NCBI GenBank assembly: GCA_039621445.1
Contig: CP154957.1
Location: 44,031,465-44,095,464 of the forward strand
Direction of reading: 5' to 3'
Length of the DNA stretch: 64,000 nucleotides
Source: Euglena gracilis
Lineage: Eukaryota; Euglenida; Euglenophyceae; Euglenales
The notes under the pieces were generated by a model. The model searched no databases, was not told the DNA's origin, and saw only the letters and a list, made by a program, of their open reading frames with translations. Both the position numbers and the translations under genes were made by a program. Of this stretch, positions 52,665-64,000 are shown piece by piece; positions within the stretch are counted from its first letter, which is position 1; each line of letters begins with the position of its first letter.

Positions 52665-54157
52665 AACTACGTTCCATAATTATTAGCCAGGTCTTATTCC
52701 ATAATTATTTGCCACCCCCCCCAATTTTTTTTTACCGTGGAGGATGCGAGGCACGTGCAAGTAGGGCTGGAACACTCACGGAGAGTGTTGGAGTGCATGC
52801 CTAATGCTACAAAAGCACTGTGTGAGTGTTGTGGCAGCCCAAGAGCACATGTGGAAGGATGTTAGTACCGTGTGTCGGCCCCACGGGCCACCACGACGGC
52901 CGACAGGCGGCGCACCATGGACCCAAAGAGGTTGGGTATGAAGGAGGTGGGGCGGGTGTCCCAGGCATCCCTGATGGCCTTTTCCAGGCCATCCTCCGTG
53001 TCAAATTTTTGGCCCACCAATTTTTTGGCCAGCCAGGCCCAGTAGTGCTCCACCGGGTTGAGGTCTGGTGAATTTGGGGGCCAATTTGGCAAAATTTATA
53101 CAAATACAAAACTTATAAAATTCAAGTTAGGCTGGAGGACAACAGTTTGGTAAGAGGTAGAGTCCTGACGATGGTCACAACGGGTTAGCCGAGCTTGTCC
53201 GTTGTGCTTGATCATCAGGTGTATCATGATGCTCTTACAAAACTTCTTCTCCTCCCGGGTGCAGCCCTGCTTGTACTTGGCGCCTCCACACCCGGATGGG
53301 CCCATCATTGAACAGGCTAAAGCGTTTCTCATCACTGAAGACGACCTGTGACGAGAAACGGTTTTAGCAAGGTTTGGGAGAGGTTTTGGTCATACCTCGT
53401 CCCAGGTTCGGTTCACATTTGCCTTGCAGAACTGGATGCGCTTCTTCTTTTTGGCCGGTGTCAGGAAGGTCATCCGGGCAGCTTTGTAGTTCTTGATCCC
53501 CATGTCCTTCAGGCACCTGGGTTTGAGGGCAAAATTGAGTTCTTGGTTTTGCTAGGTGGTACCTCATACCTCATTATGGTCTGGGGTGATGCCTTCTTGG
53601 GCACCACCTTCACTTTGGCCCCAGGTGGCCTTGCAAGGATCTGTGCACACTCCCACTTGTACATCTCGTACGCCAACTCCCACAGGCCAGGTGCCTAAGG
53701 GTACAAAATGGTAGTAAAAGAGGGCCCAAAAAGTCTAAAAATGTACCTTTTCCAGCGCGCTGACCGCTCCTTGGGCCTCCCTGCACCCTTGTGGGCTGCT
53801 GGGGCGCCCAGGGAGATGTCGGCATTGCCAAAGACGGCCAGGAGACCTCACACCGTGGACACATTGACCCCTGCCCACCGGCCTATCTCGGACTTGGACA
53901 TCTTGGGGTCCAGCTGCCTAAGCTGCAGCACATGCAGCCTGTTGGCCAGCCTGTCATCACCCAAGCTGCGGGGCGTGGTGCAAACCTGCGGAAAATATGC
54001 CAGAAACATATTTTAACACATCTGGAAGCTGTGTGGGGCATTTGAGGCACTGATGGGTGCCGTTTGCCGCGGCACGGGCACTCCACGGTAAAAAGAATTT
54101 TGGGGGGTGGCAAATAATTATGGAACAAGACCTGGCTAATAATTATGGAACGTAGTT
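52665..54157 (-). mobile_element. Tc1/mariner-like DNA transposon
   Basis: 1493 bp, bounded by TA on each side (52663-52664, 54158-54159). The terminal inverted repeats of about 80 bp start AACTACGTTCCATAATTATT and each contain two copies of TTCCATAATTATTwGCC, likely transposase-binding sites. The arms differ at only a few positions. The transposase gene runs on the minus strand. The element sits between the Kelch gene and the INTS7 gene. Confidence 0.9.
52862..54010 (-). pseudogene. Tc1/mariner-like transposase, broken, with introns
   Basis: Reading 5' to 3' on the minus strand. A helix-turn-helix (SLGDDRLANRLHVLQLRQLD then MSKSEIGRWAGVNVSTV) is followed by an in-frame TGA at about 53855, then GRPKERSARWK, a hinge-like basic motif. 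Later exons give KNYKAARMTFLTPAKKKKR and VVFSDEKRFSLFNDGPIRVW, with the catalytic Asp in FSDE. Between these lies a 50-55-bp GT...AG intron (about 53395-53345). A shift near 53283 precedes KYKQGCTREEKKFC. The last block is NWPPNSPDLNPVEHYWAWL, carrying the third catalytic residue. The stop and the frameshift indicate it is no longer functional. Confidence 0.85.
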
Positions 54158-54159
54158 TA

Positions 54160-55700
54160 CACATTCTGGCCTGCATTGTTGTGTTGTGTGTGCTAATGGG
54201 CCTGGTTTGGGGCTTAAAAGTTGCTTTCCCCCCATATTTTGAAGTGTGTGGTTTTCAGGGGAACCTGCGGATGAACTGATTTCAAGGTGAGCAAAATTGA
54301 GATGAGGTGTGACCAAGGGCTGTACGGGAGTCCCTGAAACCCTGTGGGTGGTGGGTGGGGGGTGGTCGACCCATCCCCATCTTGGTGGGTGGGGAGGGGT
54401 TCGATCCCCCGTTCTCGTATTTCTGGTGGCGCCGGTTTTTAGGTCAAAAGTTACCTTCGGTGCCTTCGGCCCAGAAGGAGTTTTCCCTTGCGGGTGCCTT
54501 GGTGGGTGGGGGGGTAACCACCCCCCTTCCCCACCACGCCTTCCCATACAGCCCTGGGTGTGACCCAGGACTCTACCCACCCCCACCCCCACCAGGCCTT
54601 CCCGTACAGCCCTGGAAGGGGGGCAATTTCCATTTTACATAGGAAATATACAATTTTTGTCCAAAAAAAACAAGAAAAATGCAAAAAAAAGTTGATACAA
54701 ACACTGGTCTGAGGAAAAATTGGGACCTAAAATAACGCATTTTTCAAAGCCCAAATTTTTTCCAGCAAAAAAAAATATAAATAATCCAAAATTGCCAGAG
54801 AAAAAAAACGAAAATGGGCAAATTTTGCCATAATTGAAGAACCCTTCCAGGTATCACAATGTTGCAAACCTACCAAAAAATGACCCTATCACTGGATGGG
54901 AACGTCCTTATTCCACAGCTCAAACCTTCCCCACCGATTTCTTCTCCAGAGAGCTGCAACTGGATCCTAATTTTCCTATAATCCTCCATGTGACGCCTAA
55001 CAGCAAGTCAGGCTCGATTTATTCATTTATAAAATCCCCCCTCGGTCCGTCACCCAAAAGATGGCATGTAACCACTGCCTGCCCAAAATAAATGAGTAAA
55101 ACAGTCTTGACCTTTTTCAACAACCTGGCTCTGACCTTGTACCAAACCCAAACAAAAAATTCGTACCCCTCCTCCTCAAAGGCTCCCACACTGTGTGGAG
55201 GACCAGGAGATCCAGTAGTCCAATGCAATTGGCCAAAACTCCCAGTATTTTTCAGTTGCCATTTCTTTCACCACATTCTGTCGCAATCCTGAGCTCAGCC
55301 GACGAGCACTTTTCCATTGTTTTCCATTCCGTTGTAGAGTGCTTTTTACGCGAGACGAACCTGGGTGGGGATGAATGCCAAGGATCCACAATTATCCCTG
55401 TCTTTTCGAGGAGGGGGGAGGTTGACCCTCCGGGGATGCTTCGGCTCTCACAAAGGGGTGAGAGCTCAGTTACACCTGGGCAGGATTTGCCAGTGCATTT
55501 TGAGGTTCAACTTTCTGAGCGCTTGAAGACGTCTGTTTTTATCAGGTAAAATTTCAATAAAATCGAATACATTTATAATAAACATGAATTTATTATATAA
55601 AGCAAAATCTAAATTACCAAAATTCATTGAGTTTTCTAGTGGGTAACACCTATAGCTCTTTGCCTCTCGCCTCCACTTTCGCCATTTCCTCCTGGTCCCT
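54160..55700. other. Intergenic or 5' region; weak frames
   Basis: Contains a G/C-rich block at 54350-54610 with GTGCCTTCGGCCCAGAAGGA, related to GCGCCTTCGGCGCC at 48183 and CCCCTTCGGCACGGAAGGA at 56830. Plus frames at 54834-55091 and 55193-55549 look weakly protein-like but carry no recognised domain and overlap minus frames. The promoter of the INTS7-like gene should lie here; I see no clear core motif. Confidence 0.35.
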
Positions 55701-55729
55701 GTGTCACAGCCCGGCCAGCCTCCGGCCGT

Positions 55730-57985
55730 ATGTTTTCGGACGGCCCGCGGCCCAGCATGGGGGTCCTGGATCGGGCGTTGCGCGGGGCTGCCTGGGAGGA
55801 CCGCTGCGCCGCGGTGGTCGCCGCCGCCGGTCTGCTGTCGGACGAGGCGACGCCCCGGCTCGGCTTGCTCTTGACCCCCTCCCACACAGGCTGCTCTGGG
55901 GGATGTTTGGAATGAAACACAATTGCTTTATTTCTGTTGGTTTTTTTTCTGAACCCTGCCGCAAATGTCTGGCAGGTGATGTGCTGTCACTGGCATCAGA
56001 GGAAGCCCCACCTCAGCTGGTGGCGAAGGTGTTCCTGCGCCTCGCGGAGGTGTTCCGGGCGGATGACTCCAATCGGGTGCGGGTGTGGGTGGTGTGGCTC
56101 TTCACTGCCTCTCCGCGTGAGTGCCAAACCAAAGGTGAATAATCCTTGGCTGTTTGCCGTCCGCTATGGTTTGCGCCAAAGAAAAAGCGTTGGCCCTGCC
56201 AGCTCTCTGCTGTACTGGCAACAACGCGATGGAATGGCAGTCCAAACATTGATACTCTGCATGGACTGCGGTTGACATCAGGGTCCACAGTGCATTCCGA
56301 TTGACTCTATGTCTTCTGAACGTGAACAAAATGGTCTCATCCCGGTGGAGTTTCGTGCAAGTGCTGTTCCCGGTGCCCATTGGCCACTCCCGCGCTGCCG
56401 CTCCCACCTGCTGCCCGTGGTGGGCGAGCGGCGGGAGCTGCTGCGGCGGGTGCTGCGCGTGCTGGACTCCACCGACGCCACGGCCCGGGCCCTGACCTGG
56501 CGGCTGCTGGCCGCGCCGCGGGGGCCCCTGGGCCGCGGGGCGGCCATTCCCCCGTCCCCGGCCGGCCTTTGTTTTCAGTGGTGTGCCCCCGCTCCCAAGG
56601 CGTCGGTTTGGCTGCAGCCGTTGAGGGGCCCCCGCCGCCGATGGCCGCCATCCTGCCTGACATCCTCGAGGAGGCGGACCTGCCCATCAGGCAAGGGCAG
56701 GGGCAGGCATGGGGTCCTCCATCCGCAACGGGGCTCACGGGTCGGGTCGGTGTCGTGGGAGGGGAGGCGATGGCCGGGGTAGCTTGCCACCCCGGCCCGT
56801 ACTCTGCAGTCAAAAGTTTTCTGCGGCCCCTTCGGCACGGAAGGAAGCGCAATGGGGGGGGGGCAGGTGGGGCCCCAGCCCCCCACCTCCCAGGCTGACC
56901 ACCCTCTCCCCAACCGGGCCTTCCTGTGCAGCTCCGGGGACTCCTCTGGGCTGCCCTCGGCTTGCCCCCACCAAGGCCCAGCGGGCGCTGCTGGCCCCCG
57001 GCCACGCGGAGGAGGAGCGTGCCGCGGTGATGTTCGCTATGGTGGAGGCCGCGGCGCTTCGCATCGTTTGTGTGCCCTGGTCGTCAATGGAGAGTCACGG
57101 TGCGGTGCATCAGGACTCAACGGATGGATGGTGGACAGAGGATCCGGAAAGAAAGCGCCGGGAGCGCCCGAAGAGGAATCGCCAGCCCCATGAGGAATCG
57201 CCAGCCCCATGACCCCAGGTTTGGCCTTTTTTTTTGACCCGCACTGCCAGCCAACCCCCCCCCCCCCCAATCAATCCTCCTCCTAAATGATCAGCACCCC
57301 CCCCCCCCAAAGTGGTCATTTCGGGGGTCTCAGACCGCTCTAAGGTATGGCCACTTTGATTGGGGGGGGGGATGCAAGTATGACTGGACTTCCAGCCGGC
57401 GCAGCCCTGTGCAGCCAATCACCAAGGTGAGCCGTCCCGAGTTCCAGGCGCTGACAGGGCCATGCCTGACGGCGGTGCGGGACCTCGGCACGCCGCCCGG
57501 GCTGCGGACGCAGGTGCTGCGGTGGCTGCGGGAGTGCGACAGCCCGGAGCTGGCTGCCCGCCCCACGGTGGAGGCGCTGCTCCACACCATGGCAGAGTAC
57601 CCAACCACCAACATGGTCTGTGCCGGTCCGTTGCTTTGTGCCCACAAGGTTCACACTGTGTGCACACAAAACAAACACACACGCATGCGCGCACACGCGC
57701 AACTACCCATCCACCCACCCACCCACACACTCGCGAGAAAGAGTGGAGGAAGAGAGGGCGAGAATGTTTGATATGATGTCAATTTCACTGGAGTTTACAA
57801 ATCCAATTTACAAATTTTGGAGCCCTTTCCTGCAGATTCATTGTTGTTTTTTTGGAATCTATTCTGTTTCTAAGTTGCCAAGGAATTGTTTTTTTTAGTT
57901 TTTTTGATTACAGCACAAGCAAAGGACAGTCCTGATTCCTGATTTCATGTATGGTTGGCGAGATGCACATGTATTGCAGCCAGAA

Positions 57986-58072
<87 letters not shown>

Positions 58073-61000
58073 CGTGCGTGTGTGCGCGCATGTGTGTGCG
58101 TTCATACTTTTTTTACTGCACTGTTTGTGCTGTTTTCCCCAGAGTCGAATCCAACATATGGGAAAATCTCCCCCCCCCCCTTGTCTCAGCGCCCCTCTTA
58201 CCCAACATTGGCAACTCACTGGTCCCTGCCCATCTCCCCAATGGTCATCTTCCTGTAAAGCATCATCTCCAGTGTATTTCTTTGAGCAAAATCCCGAGAA
58301 TTTCGACATTGCAGTAATTTCTACAGAAGCATGATTTGGTAAGTGCCGATTTCGCGCCCTAATTCCTTCAATTCTAACAATGGCGTCAAGTTGAACAATG
58401 GACCCCACAGAGTGAAGGAAATTTTGGCCTTGGCGAAGCTCAAGGTTTTGCTTTTCTCAGTCACACTGCTCCCTCCTTGGCTAAGCCCCCCCCCCCTCCC
58501 TGGTTGCTGCCCATCTTTTGCGGGTCTCAGTCACGGGGGAGGTCGAGGTGGGCAGCGGCCCGGCCCGCCCCCTGCTGGAGCTGCTGAGCCACCTCGCCGT
58601 CCGCACGCGGGACCACGCCCTGCGGCTGCAGCTCGTGGAGGCGCTGCTGCACTTCGTGGAGCGCGACGCCCGCCCCGCGGTCCACGCCGCCGCCCTGCGG
58701 GGCGTCCTGCGCCTCGCCCACACCCCGCTGCTGCGGGCCGGGCCGTTGCTCAGTGTCTGTCGACCCAGGGGGTCTACTGTTTATTTGTGACTCCAACCCT
58801 CCCCCCCCGGGTCCAGCATTGGCCGAAAGAAAAGTGCCGACAAATCGTCCGAAATCCGTTGGATTTGTTCTTTTTTTTGTCTGAGTCGCTAGAACTGGGT
58901 AGAGTGCATGGTTTTTTAGCCTTGGACCCCCGGGGGGTAGGGTGGGTGGGTCCGGCCGAGCCCCCCCGGGGGGGGGTCCCCCAAAGGGATACACTTTTTG
59001 AAATATAGATATAAATTTTTGAAAAAAGGTGCTATTTTTTTTAGCATTTTTCGCGATTTTTGGCCATTTTCGGGGAAACACGAGTGGGTCCCCCGGGATC
59101 CCCTCCCCGGTCTTAAAACCCCTGATTGAGTGACGGGCCTGGAGGTAGGGATTGGAAATGACTCATCGGCTGACAAAAGCGAGTGACTCGTTTGTTGGAA
59201 GTGGGAACTGACCGCCCCCAGGGTGGGTCAGCAACGGCGTGCTGCGGACCCTGCCCTGGCTGTGGCTCTCGGTGCTACGAGCCGTCCTGGCACGCCTGGC
59301 TGGAGAGCCCTTGTGAGAACACATTGTGGATGCCGCTTACTGTATGACACATGGTCATTATGCATTACAAATGGTTGGGGGTGTTGCAGTTTGTCATTGC
59401 TGATGGATTTGTGTTATACGAAAGATGTGCAACAACGCACATGGTGTTGATGTTGAAGTGTGCAAAATGTAACAGAAACGTCCATATTTTTTTGAAGAAA
59501 GAACAACAACACACTCTGTTTGCAACAACACACAGATCATGCATTTCACATGTACACACAAAAGAAAAGCACACAACGTCATGTGTGTGTGGAGTTTTTA
59601 CAGCAAAAGAGTTTCCCCTCCCGAGACGGAGGTGAGCCACGGCACCGTGCACTTCCTTGCCCTCCACGTCCTGCTCTGCTCCACCGTGACCGTCGTTCCC
59701 TGCCTCATGGAAAGCCGCGAGACCGCCCGCACCCTGGAGGACCTCGTCGCCGCCTGCCGCCCAGGCGTCGCCCCACAACTGCCCCCCCCCCCCCGGGCCG
59801 GGGTGAGGTTTGCCGCGCCGCCACGCAGCAGGGCCCCGCCTGTCGCCAGGCGGCCCTCTGGCACCCGGCACCGCCGCTGGTGCTGGCGGCGGGCCACACC
59901 CTCCTCGGCTACCTCCAGCACCGCCAGGCCGCCCAGGGCGCCCCCCTGCGCCACACGCGCGCCCGGCGCCTCGCCCCGCCAGCCCCCTCCCCTCTCCTGC
60001 ACCGATGGCTGCTGCCCGCACTGCCCCGGCACGCGGCGGCTTTGGGCGGGGCGCCGGCCCGGATGTGCTGGACCTGTGCCACGCGGCTGCGTTTGCGGCG
60101 CTGAAGCGCCAGGGGCTGCAGCCCTGCCCCTGTGCCCCGGATGCCCCTGGCCAGGGGCTGCCCGTTTTGCCATATTCGAGCAAACGTGCCCGACCGACGA
60201 CGAAGTTGTAGCAGCTTTTGGGGCTCTTTTGAGGTTGTCACATGCTCATGGGGGGGGCTAGCTAGCTAGCCAGCCCAAATGTCCAGCCCCAGTCCAGCAA
60301 TCCCCCAGGGTCCTTAGGGAGATGTGCTTTGAGAGATGTGCGAGACGTACCCTGCCCCCCCCCCCGCCCCGGTGGCCCCGCCACAGCAGAGCCCTGCCAC
60401 CGTGCCTGACGGCGACCGGCGCTGCGCCAGCCACGCATGGTTCCAGCGGCTGCTCCGCCTCGCATTGCGGGTGGCGCGGGTCGCCCCGGCGGAGGCGGCG
60501 CAGGTCCAGGCCCACCTCCTGCTGCAGCTGTCCCCGGCCCTGTGCCGGCAGCGCCAGCTGCGCAGGGCCGCTTCCCCGCCCGACCGGTATAGCTCACGAG
60601 TGACACCATGGGACGCTGCTCGATCGGGGAGGGTTCAGAAGTTGGGCTTTCGATGGTGCATGCTGTCAATGCATCCATCAGTGGCAGGGGGCATCCCCAC
60701 CCGCCCACCGGCCACCTTTCTACGGTGCAAGACCCCGGCACGGCTGCCCCGCCGACCCCAACCCATCGACCCGCCACCCTCTCCGCCCCCTCCCCGGCCA
60801 GCGGCCCTGGCCCCACTGGTCCTCCAGGCCCTCCACCGGCTGCGCCCGCTGGTCCCCACCGAGGGCCCCGCTGCCACCGACGCCGTGCGGCGGGCGCGGA
60901 CACAGCCAGGCTTCTTTTTTTGGAAGGTCGCAACCGGCAGGGAGTGCGATGGACAGGCAGGGGGGTAGGGCAATTTGGACCGCCTGGGGGGGTCGGGTTT

Positions 61001-63743
61001 TGGGGTGGGGAGTGCTATAATACGCCCCCCCCGGCGCCAAAGACGCCGGAGGCCTGACTTTCAAGGGAAAATTGGCTTGATCGGCAGGTACCGGGACCCA
61101 ACATGGACCCTGGTGTGCCTGCTGTGGGCAGGCACCCCGCAGCACAAGGCAACCCCTCCCCCCCCCCGGGGTAAATAAACAGAAGCCTGGACGCAGCGGG
61201 TGTTGGCGTGCCTGCAAGCGTCGGGGGACGACGCAGCGTGGCCGGCCGGACTGCGGCTCGTCTTCGCCTCTGTGCCCCGCGAGGACGACGCCCTCGCCCC
61301 CAGCGCTGCTGCCTCGGCGCTCGGCGGCCTCGCCCCGGCCAGGGAACTCACGCATGTCACTCCGATGTCATTGATGACCTGCTCATGTTGGCGCAGGGTA
61401 CAGCTCGCGTTGCCCAGCATCCTCCCCCCTGGCGAGCAGTCCCCATTTCTTGGGGTAAGGGCTTTCCCTGCCGTTGATGTCGACGGACCCCAGCACACAC
61501 AGCGACGCCGCCGACGCCCCGCCATGCGTCGTTCAGCTGCACCGCCTGGTGGATCAGCTGTGCTCCGGCCAGCGACCACTGGGATCCGTTGGGTCTGGGG
61601 AGAACATGGCAACATCATGGCTGAGTGATGCTGGGCAGTGCTGTACCGAAGGGGATGGTCGATCAGAGGTGCTTTGGAGTGGCCGCAGTTCCGGCAGTGG
61701 ACGCAGTGGAGTTGGGTGCCGCCTTTGGCTGCCGGCGCAGGGCCCACCGCAGGGCAATGGTCGGCTGCGGCCAAGCACCAGTGCTGGCGGCTCTGTGCAG
61801 GCCGCGGTGGGGGGGGGGGGGGGGCGATGCCTGTGGTCTTGTGCGGAACGCTCCGCAGCCACCGCGGCCTGGCCCACCTCGTGGCCCGGGCGGCCCTGCA
61901 GGAGGGCTGGCCCCGGATGGCGGAGCGCTGCCTGGCCCCGCTGGGGGACGCGGTGGAGGGGGAGGACCGCCACGCCTGGCTGCAGGGGCTGCTGGCCGTG
62001 GCCCAGTGCCAGGCGGCCCTCGCAGTTCCCTCGCCCATGTCCCCTCTGACGGATACGGATGGATGTGGCCGCTTTCCCCCCCTTCCCCCCCGATCTACGT
62101 GGGTGCGTGCCATCGGCCCATGCTCATGCGGGCATACCGAGAAAGAACCCTCACACGGGACGTGCCGCCGCCCCCTTCCCCCGCCGCCCCGCCGGCCCCC
62201 GGCCCGGGGGACGCCCCAGAGCCGCCCCGCCGCGCCGCCCCGGACCTCGCCCTCGCGCTGCGGCGCCTCAGCGACGCCGCCCTGCGCCTCCGCTGCGCGG
62301 GGGGCGGCGGCGGCGGGGCGGGGGGCCGCGGCGCCTTCCAGGGCCGCTTCCTGCAGCGCTGGCGGGCGACGCTGCAGGCGGCGGTCGCCCTCAGTGGGGC
62401 AGCGGCCAGCGCGTCGCTTCCGCCGGAGGGAACTCGGCCACTTTCCAGCCAAGGGTTTCAGCCTCTGAGCTGGACTCCCCCGGGGGGGGGGGGGCGTTAA
62501 GCGACGCCCTGGCGGTGGCAGCCACGCGAGGAGGGGCGGCACCGGGGGCCGCGGCGAGGGACGCGCTGCTGTGCGGCGTCGCGGCGGCGTTCCGGGATGT
62601 GGGGGCGGAGTGGGCTGCGCTGCGTGGCGCGTTCATCGACCTGGACGAGCTCAGTGAGGCCCGCCTGGCGCGCATGGCGGCGGGGTGTCGATGGGTGCAC
62701 CACTACCTGCCCAGGGCTTAGGCGTCCCCCCATCCATCATTTGATTTCCGGAGGCCGGGGCGAACCTGGAGGTTGGTGGGCCAGCCGGTTTGAGAAAATA
62801 GTCCCGTTTATGACGCTCTTTTTCGGGCCCAAGTTATCGATCCCCCCCCCCCCAGTGCCCAGAGCGAAGTGCGAAGCGCCGGAATTAACGCCAAATATGC
62901 CCGTTTTCGGCATCTTTCCTGGCGCCGCTCTTCGTGGCATCTTCCTTGCACCGGCTGGTCTTTGTCTGGCACTACGCCCTGCCCACAACGTCTGACGTCG
63001 CCGCCCTGCCAGATCCGTCCTTCCTTCCCCTGTCTCTGCTGAGTCACTCTCGCTCAGAGAGGTCTATGACTCCCCCTCCAGTCCTCACCACATCTTGCTG
63101 ACCTCCCCCCTGGAAGCTGTCACACTTAGGAACCTGCGTAGACCCCCCTGGACTCCCAGAAAAGTGGGCACCCTGCTCAACGCCAAAGTCTATTTATTTT
63201 CAATCTGAAAGCCCTATCCAGTTCCTTGTACCGGCGAACCCGTCTGAAAGTTATTAAAGTCAGGATGCTGGTCGATCTGTTCGGTGATAATACCCGGCGG
63301 TGGGGAGTGAAGATGTTTCCTGGGAAAGGTCTCCTTCAATTCTGTCTCGCAGCAGGTTTATTGGACCTTTTGTCGTCAAACAATGCAATTGGGTGTGGTG
63401 TCTGAGATTTTAATATCTTCTCAGTGGGTAAAAAAGAGGGCCAGATAGTGTTTGCCGTCGTCTATTAGAGTGTCCCCCCCACCAGAAGCGTTGGGCTGCC
63501 TGCCTGTCACCCGGGCAAGGGAGATGTCGCTGCCGAGAGCCTCCCTGCCTCCAGGAGGGGCCCCCACTTTTGGACGTGGCCTGCGGCCTGGCGGCCGTCG
63601 CGGAGGGGCTGCCGCCGTTCTACTTCTCCCTGGCCCCGGCCACCGCCCTGCACGTCACCGTCACCCCCGCCGGAACGGTGACCGTCCCGCCCCGTTCCGC
63701 CGTCGTCCTGCATGTGGAGGGCACCGTGCGGCAGCCAGTGCCC
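55730..63743 (+). CDS. INTS7: Integrator complex subunit 7 homologue, multi-exon
   Basis: G+C-rich exons match INTS7 in order. Exon 1 (ATG 55730 or 55757, to 55829) gives GVLDRALRGAAWEDRCAAVV. It joins exon 2 (55976-56116) in phase via a 146-bp GT...AG intron to give QLVAKVFLRLAEVFRADDSN. Further exon cores are near 56400-56520 (RVLRVLDSTDATARAL), 56940-57066, 57426-57615 (ending EYPTTNM), 58530-58760, 59222-59312, 59630-59800, 59850-60170, 60390-60590, 60770-60900, 61196-61370, 61850-62030, 62200-62400, 62495-62720 and 63560-63743 (PPFYFSLAPATALHV...VEGTVRQ). INTS7 is an alpha-helical-repeat scaffold of the Integrator, which processes snRNA 3' ends and attenuates transcription. Most introns hold C- or G-rich runs. 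Some exon limits do not phase cleanly by eye. Confidence 0.85.
57989..58100 (+). repeat. (GT)n microsatellite in intron
   Basis: An uninterrupted (GT)n of about 75 bases, then GCGCGC and mixed GT/GC units. It lies in the INTS7 intron. Cys/Val open frames across it are artefacts. Confidence 0.95.
58800..59200. other. Intron DNA with G/C-rich element remnant
   Basis: CCCCCCGGGGGGGGGTCCCCC and TTTGGCCATTTTCGGGG strings resemble the G-rich elements at 31.5 and 36.7 kb. No exon is recognised. Confidence 0.4.
62725..63540. other. Intron of the INTS7 homologue; no gene seen
   Basis: About 0.8 kb between the exon ending near 62720 and the next exon core. It contains GTCCCGTTTATGACGC and a C tract near 62842. 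It might still contain a short exon, since the INTS7 segment between these two blocks is only partly accounted for. Confidence 0.45.
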
Positions 63744-64000
63744 CCATTTTTTTAAGAAGTTTTTGTAACGTTACTTTTCTATACCTTCCTTCTTTCAGTG
63801 ACCATTGTCCAACCTTCCTTCCATCGCGCCATGGAGAGACTGCAGAAGGCTTCCCCTGCTCGCATCAGCATGCTATTTCCTCTCTGGTTCCCAAAAAGCC
63901 CAAAAAATTATGGAACTGTGGGTTTCAAATGTACTGGCAAGGTTAATGGCAAATCATTTTGAGCTCGCACAGTGCGGGCTCCTTTGACACAATTTTGTGT
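63744..64000. other. Downstream of last recognised INTS7 exon
   Basis: AT-rich DNA with no clear exon. Animal INTS7 continues beyond the VEGxVxQ block, so a further exon may lie here unseen or beyond the window. Confidence 0.4.

Noticed and set aside
57947-58408. Cys/Val-rich and Thr/His-rich frames at 58 kb
   Set aside because: Direct products of the (GT)n microsatellite in an intron.
61061-62542. 493-codon minus-strand open frame, the longest in the window
   Set aside because: It lies opposite INTS7 exons in very G+C-rich DNA, where antisense stops are rare. Its composition is Ala/Arg/Pro/Gly and it spans known intron positions.

Overview
The window is nuclear DNA of an intron-rich eukaryote, most likely an alga or other protist. 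I cannot name the lineage from sequence alone. The support is that two conserved genes are split by GT...AG introns, their exons are much richer in G+C than the introns, the introns carry long runs of C, G, A and T, and there are no bacterial-type gene clusters. Most of the first 38 kb is mobile or repetitive DNA; the last 25 kb holds the two recognisable host genes.

Layout. 1-84 is a fragment of a DDE transposase whose fuller copy lies at 30.6-32.8 kb. 1.4-6.2 kb is the 5' part of a non-LTR retrotransposon of the type that uses a restriction-like endonuclease (RLE): a zinc-finger region, two closely spaced 2A-like (ribosome-skipping) motifs plus a degenerate third, and a decayed reverse transcriptase whose catalytic YxDD box reads YLDN. 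A matching zinc-knuckle/RLE ORF sits 21 kb away at 27.4-28.5 kb. The block between them contains a 17.3-kb head-to-tail array of nine units (8459-25735). The unit ends (5' TC, a short hairpin 10 nt before a 3' CTGG, no obvious target duplication) look like a tandem Helitron-type array. A 14-nt loop within 28-bp perfect hairpins and an inverted block occur inside it.

28.5-39 kb holds the DDE transposase gene (minus strand), several short inverted-repeat elements with visible target duplications, a broken C5 cytosine DNA methyltransferase-like gene (36.0-36.66 kb, minus), palindromes and minisatellites.

39.3-52.4 kb is a plus-strand Kelch-repeat gene in many exons; several splice junctions can be checked by reading phase. 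Its first large intron carries a 1.25-kb inverted-repeat element flanked by a 10-bp duplication. 52.67-54.16 kb is a Tc1/mariner-like transposon with about 80-bp terminal inverted repeats, TA duplications and a broken transposase. 55.7-63.7 kb is a plus-strand gene whose exons, in order, match Integrator complex subunit 7 (INTS7), a component of the snRNA 3'-processing and transcription-attenuation complex; it may run off the right edge.

The mobile elements do not form a pathway with the host genes. They are layers of nested insertions, several interrupting older elements or lying in introns. Exon limits are read by eye and should be taken as approximate unless a phase check is stated.
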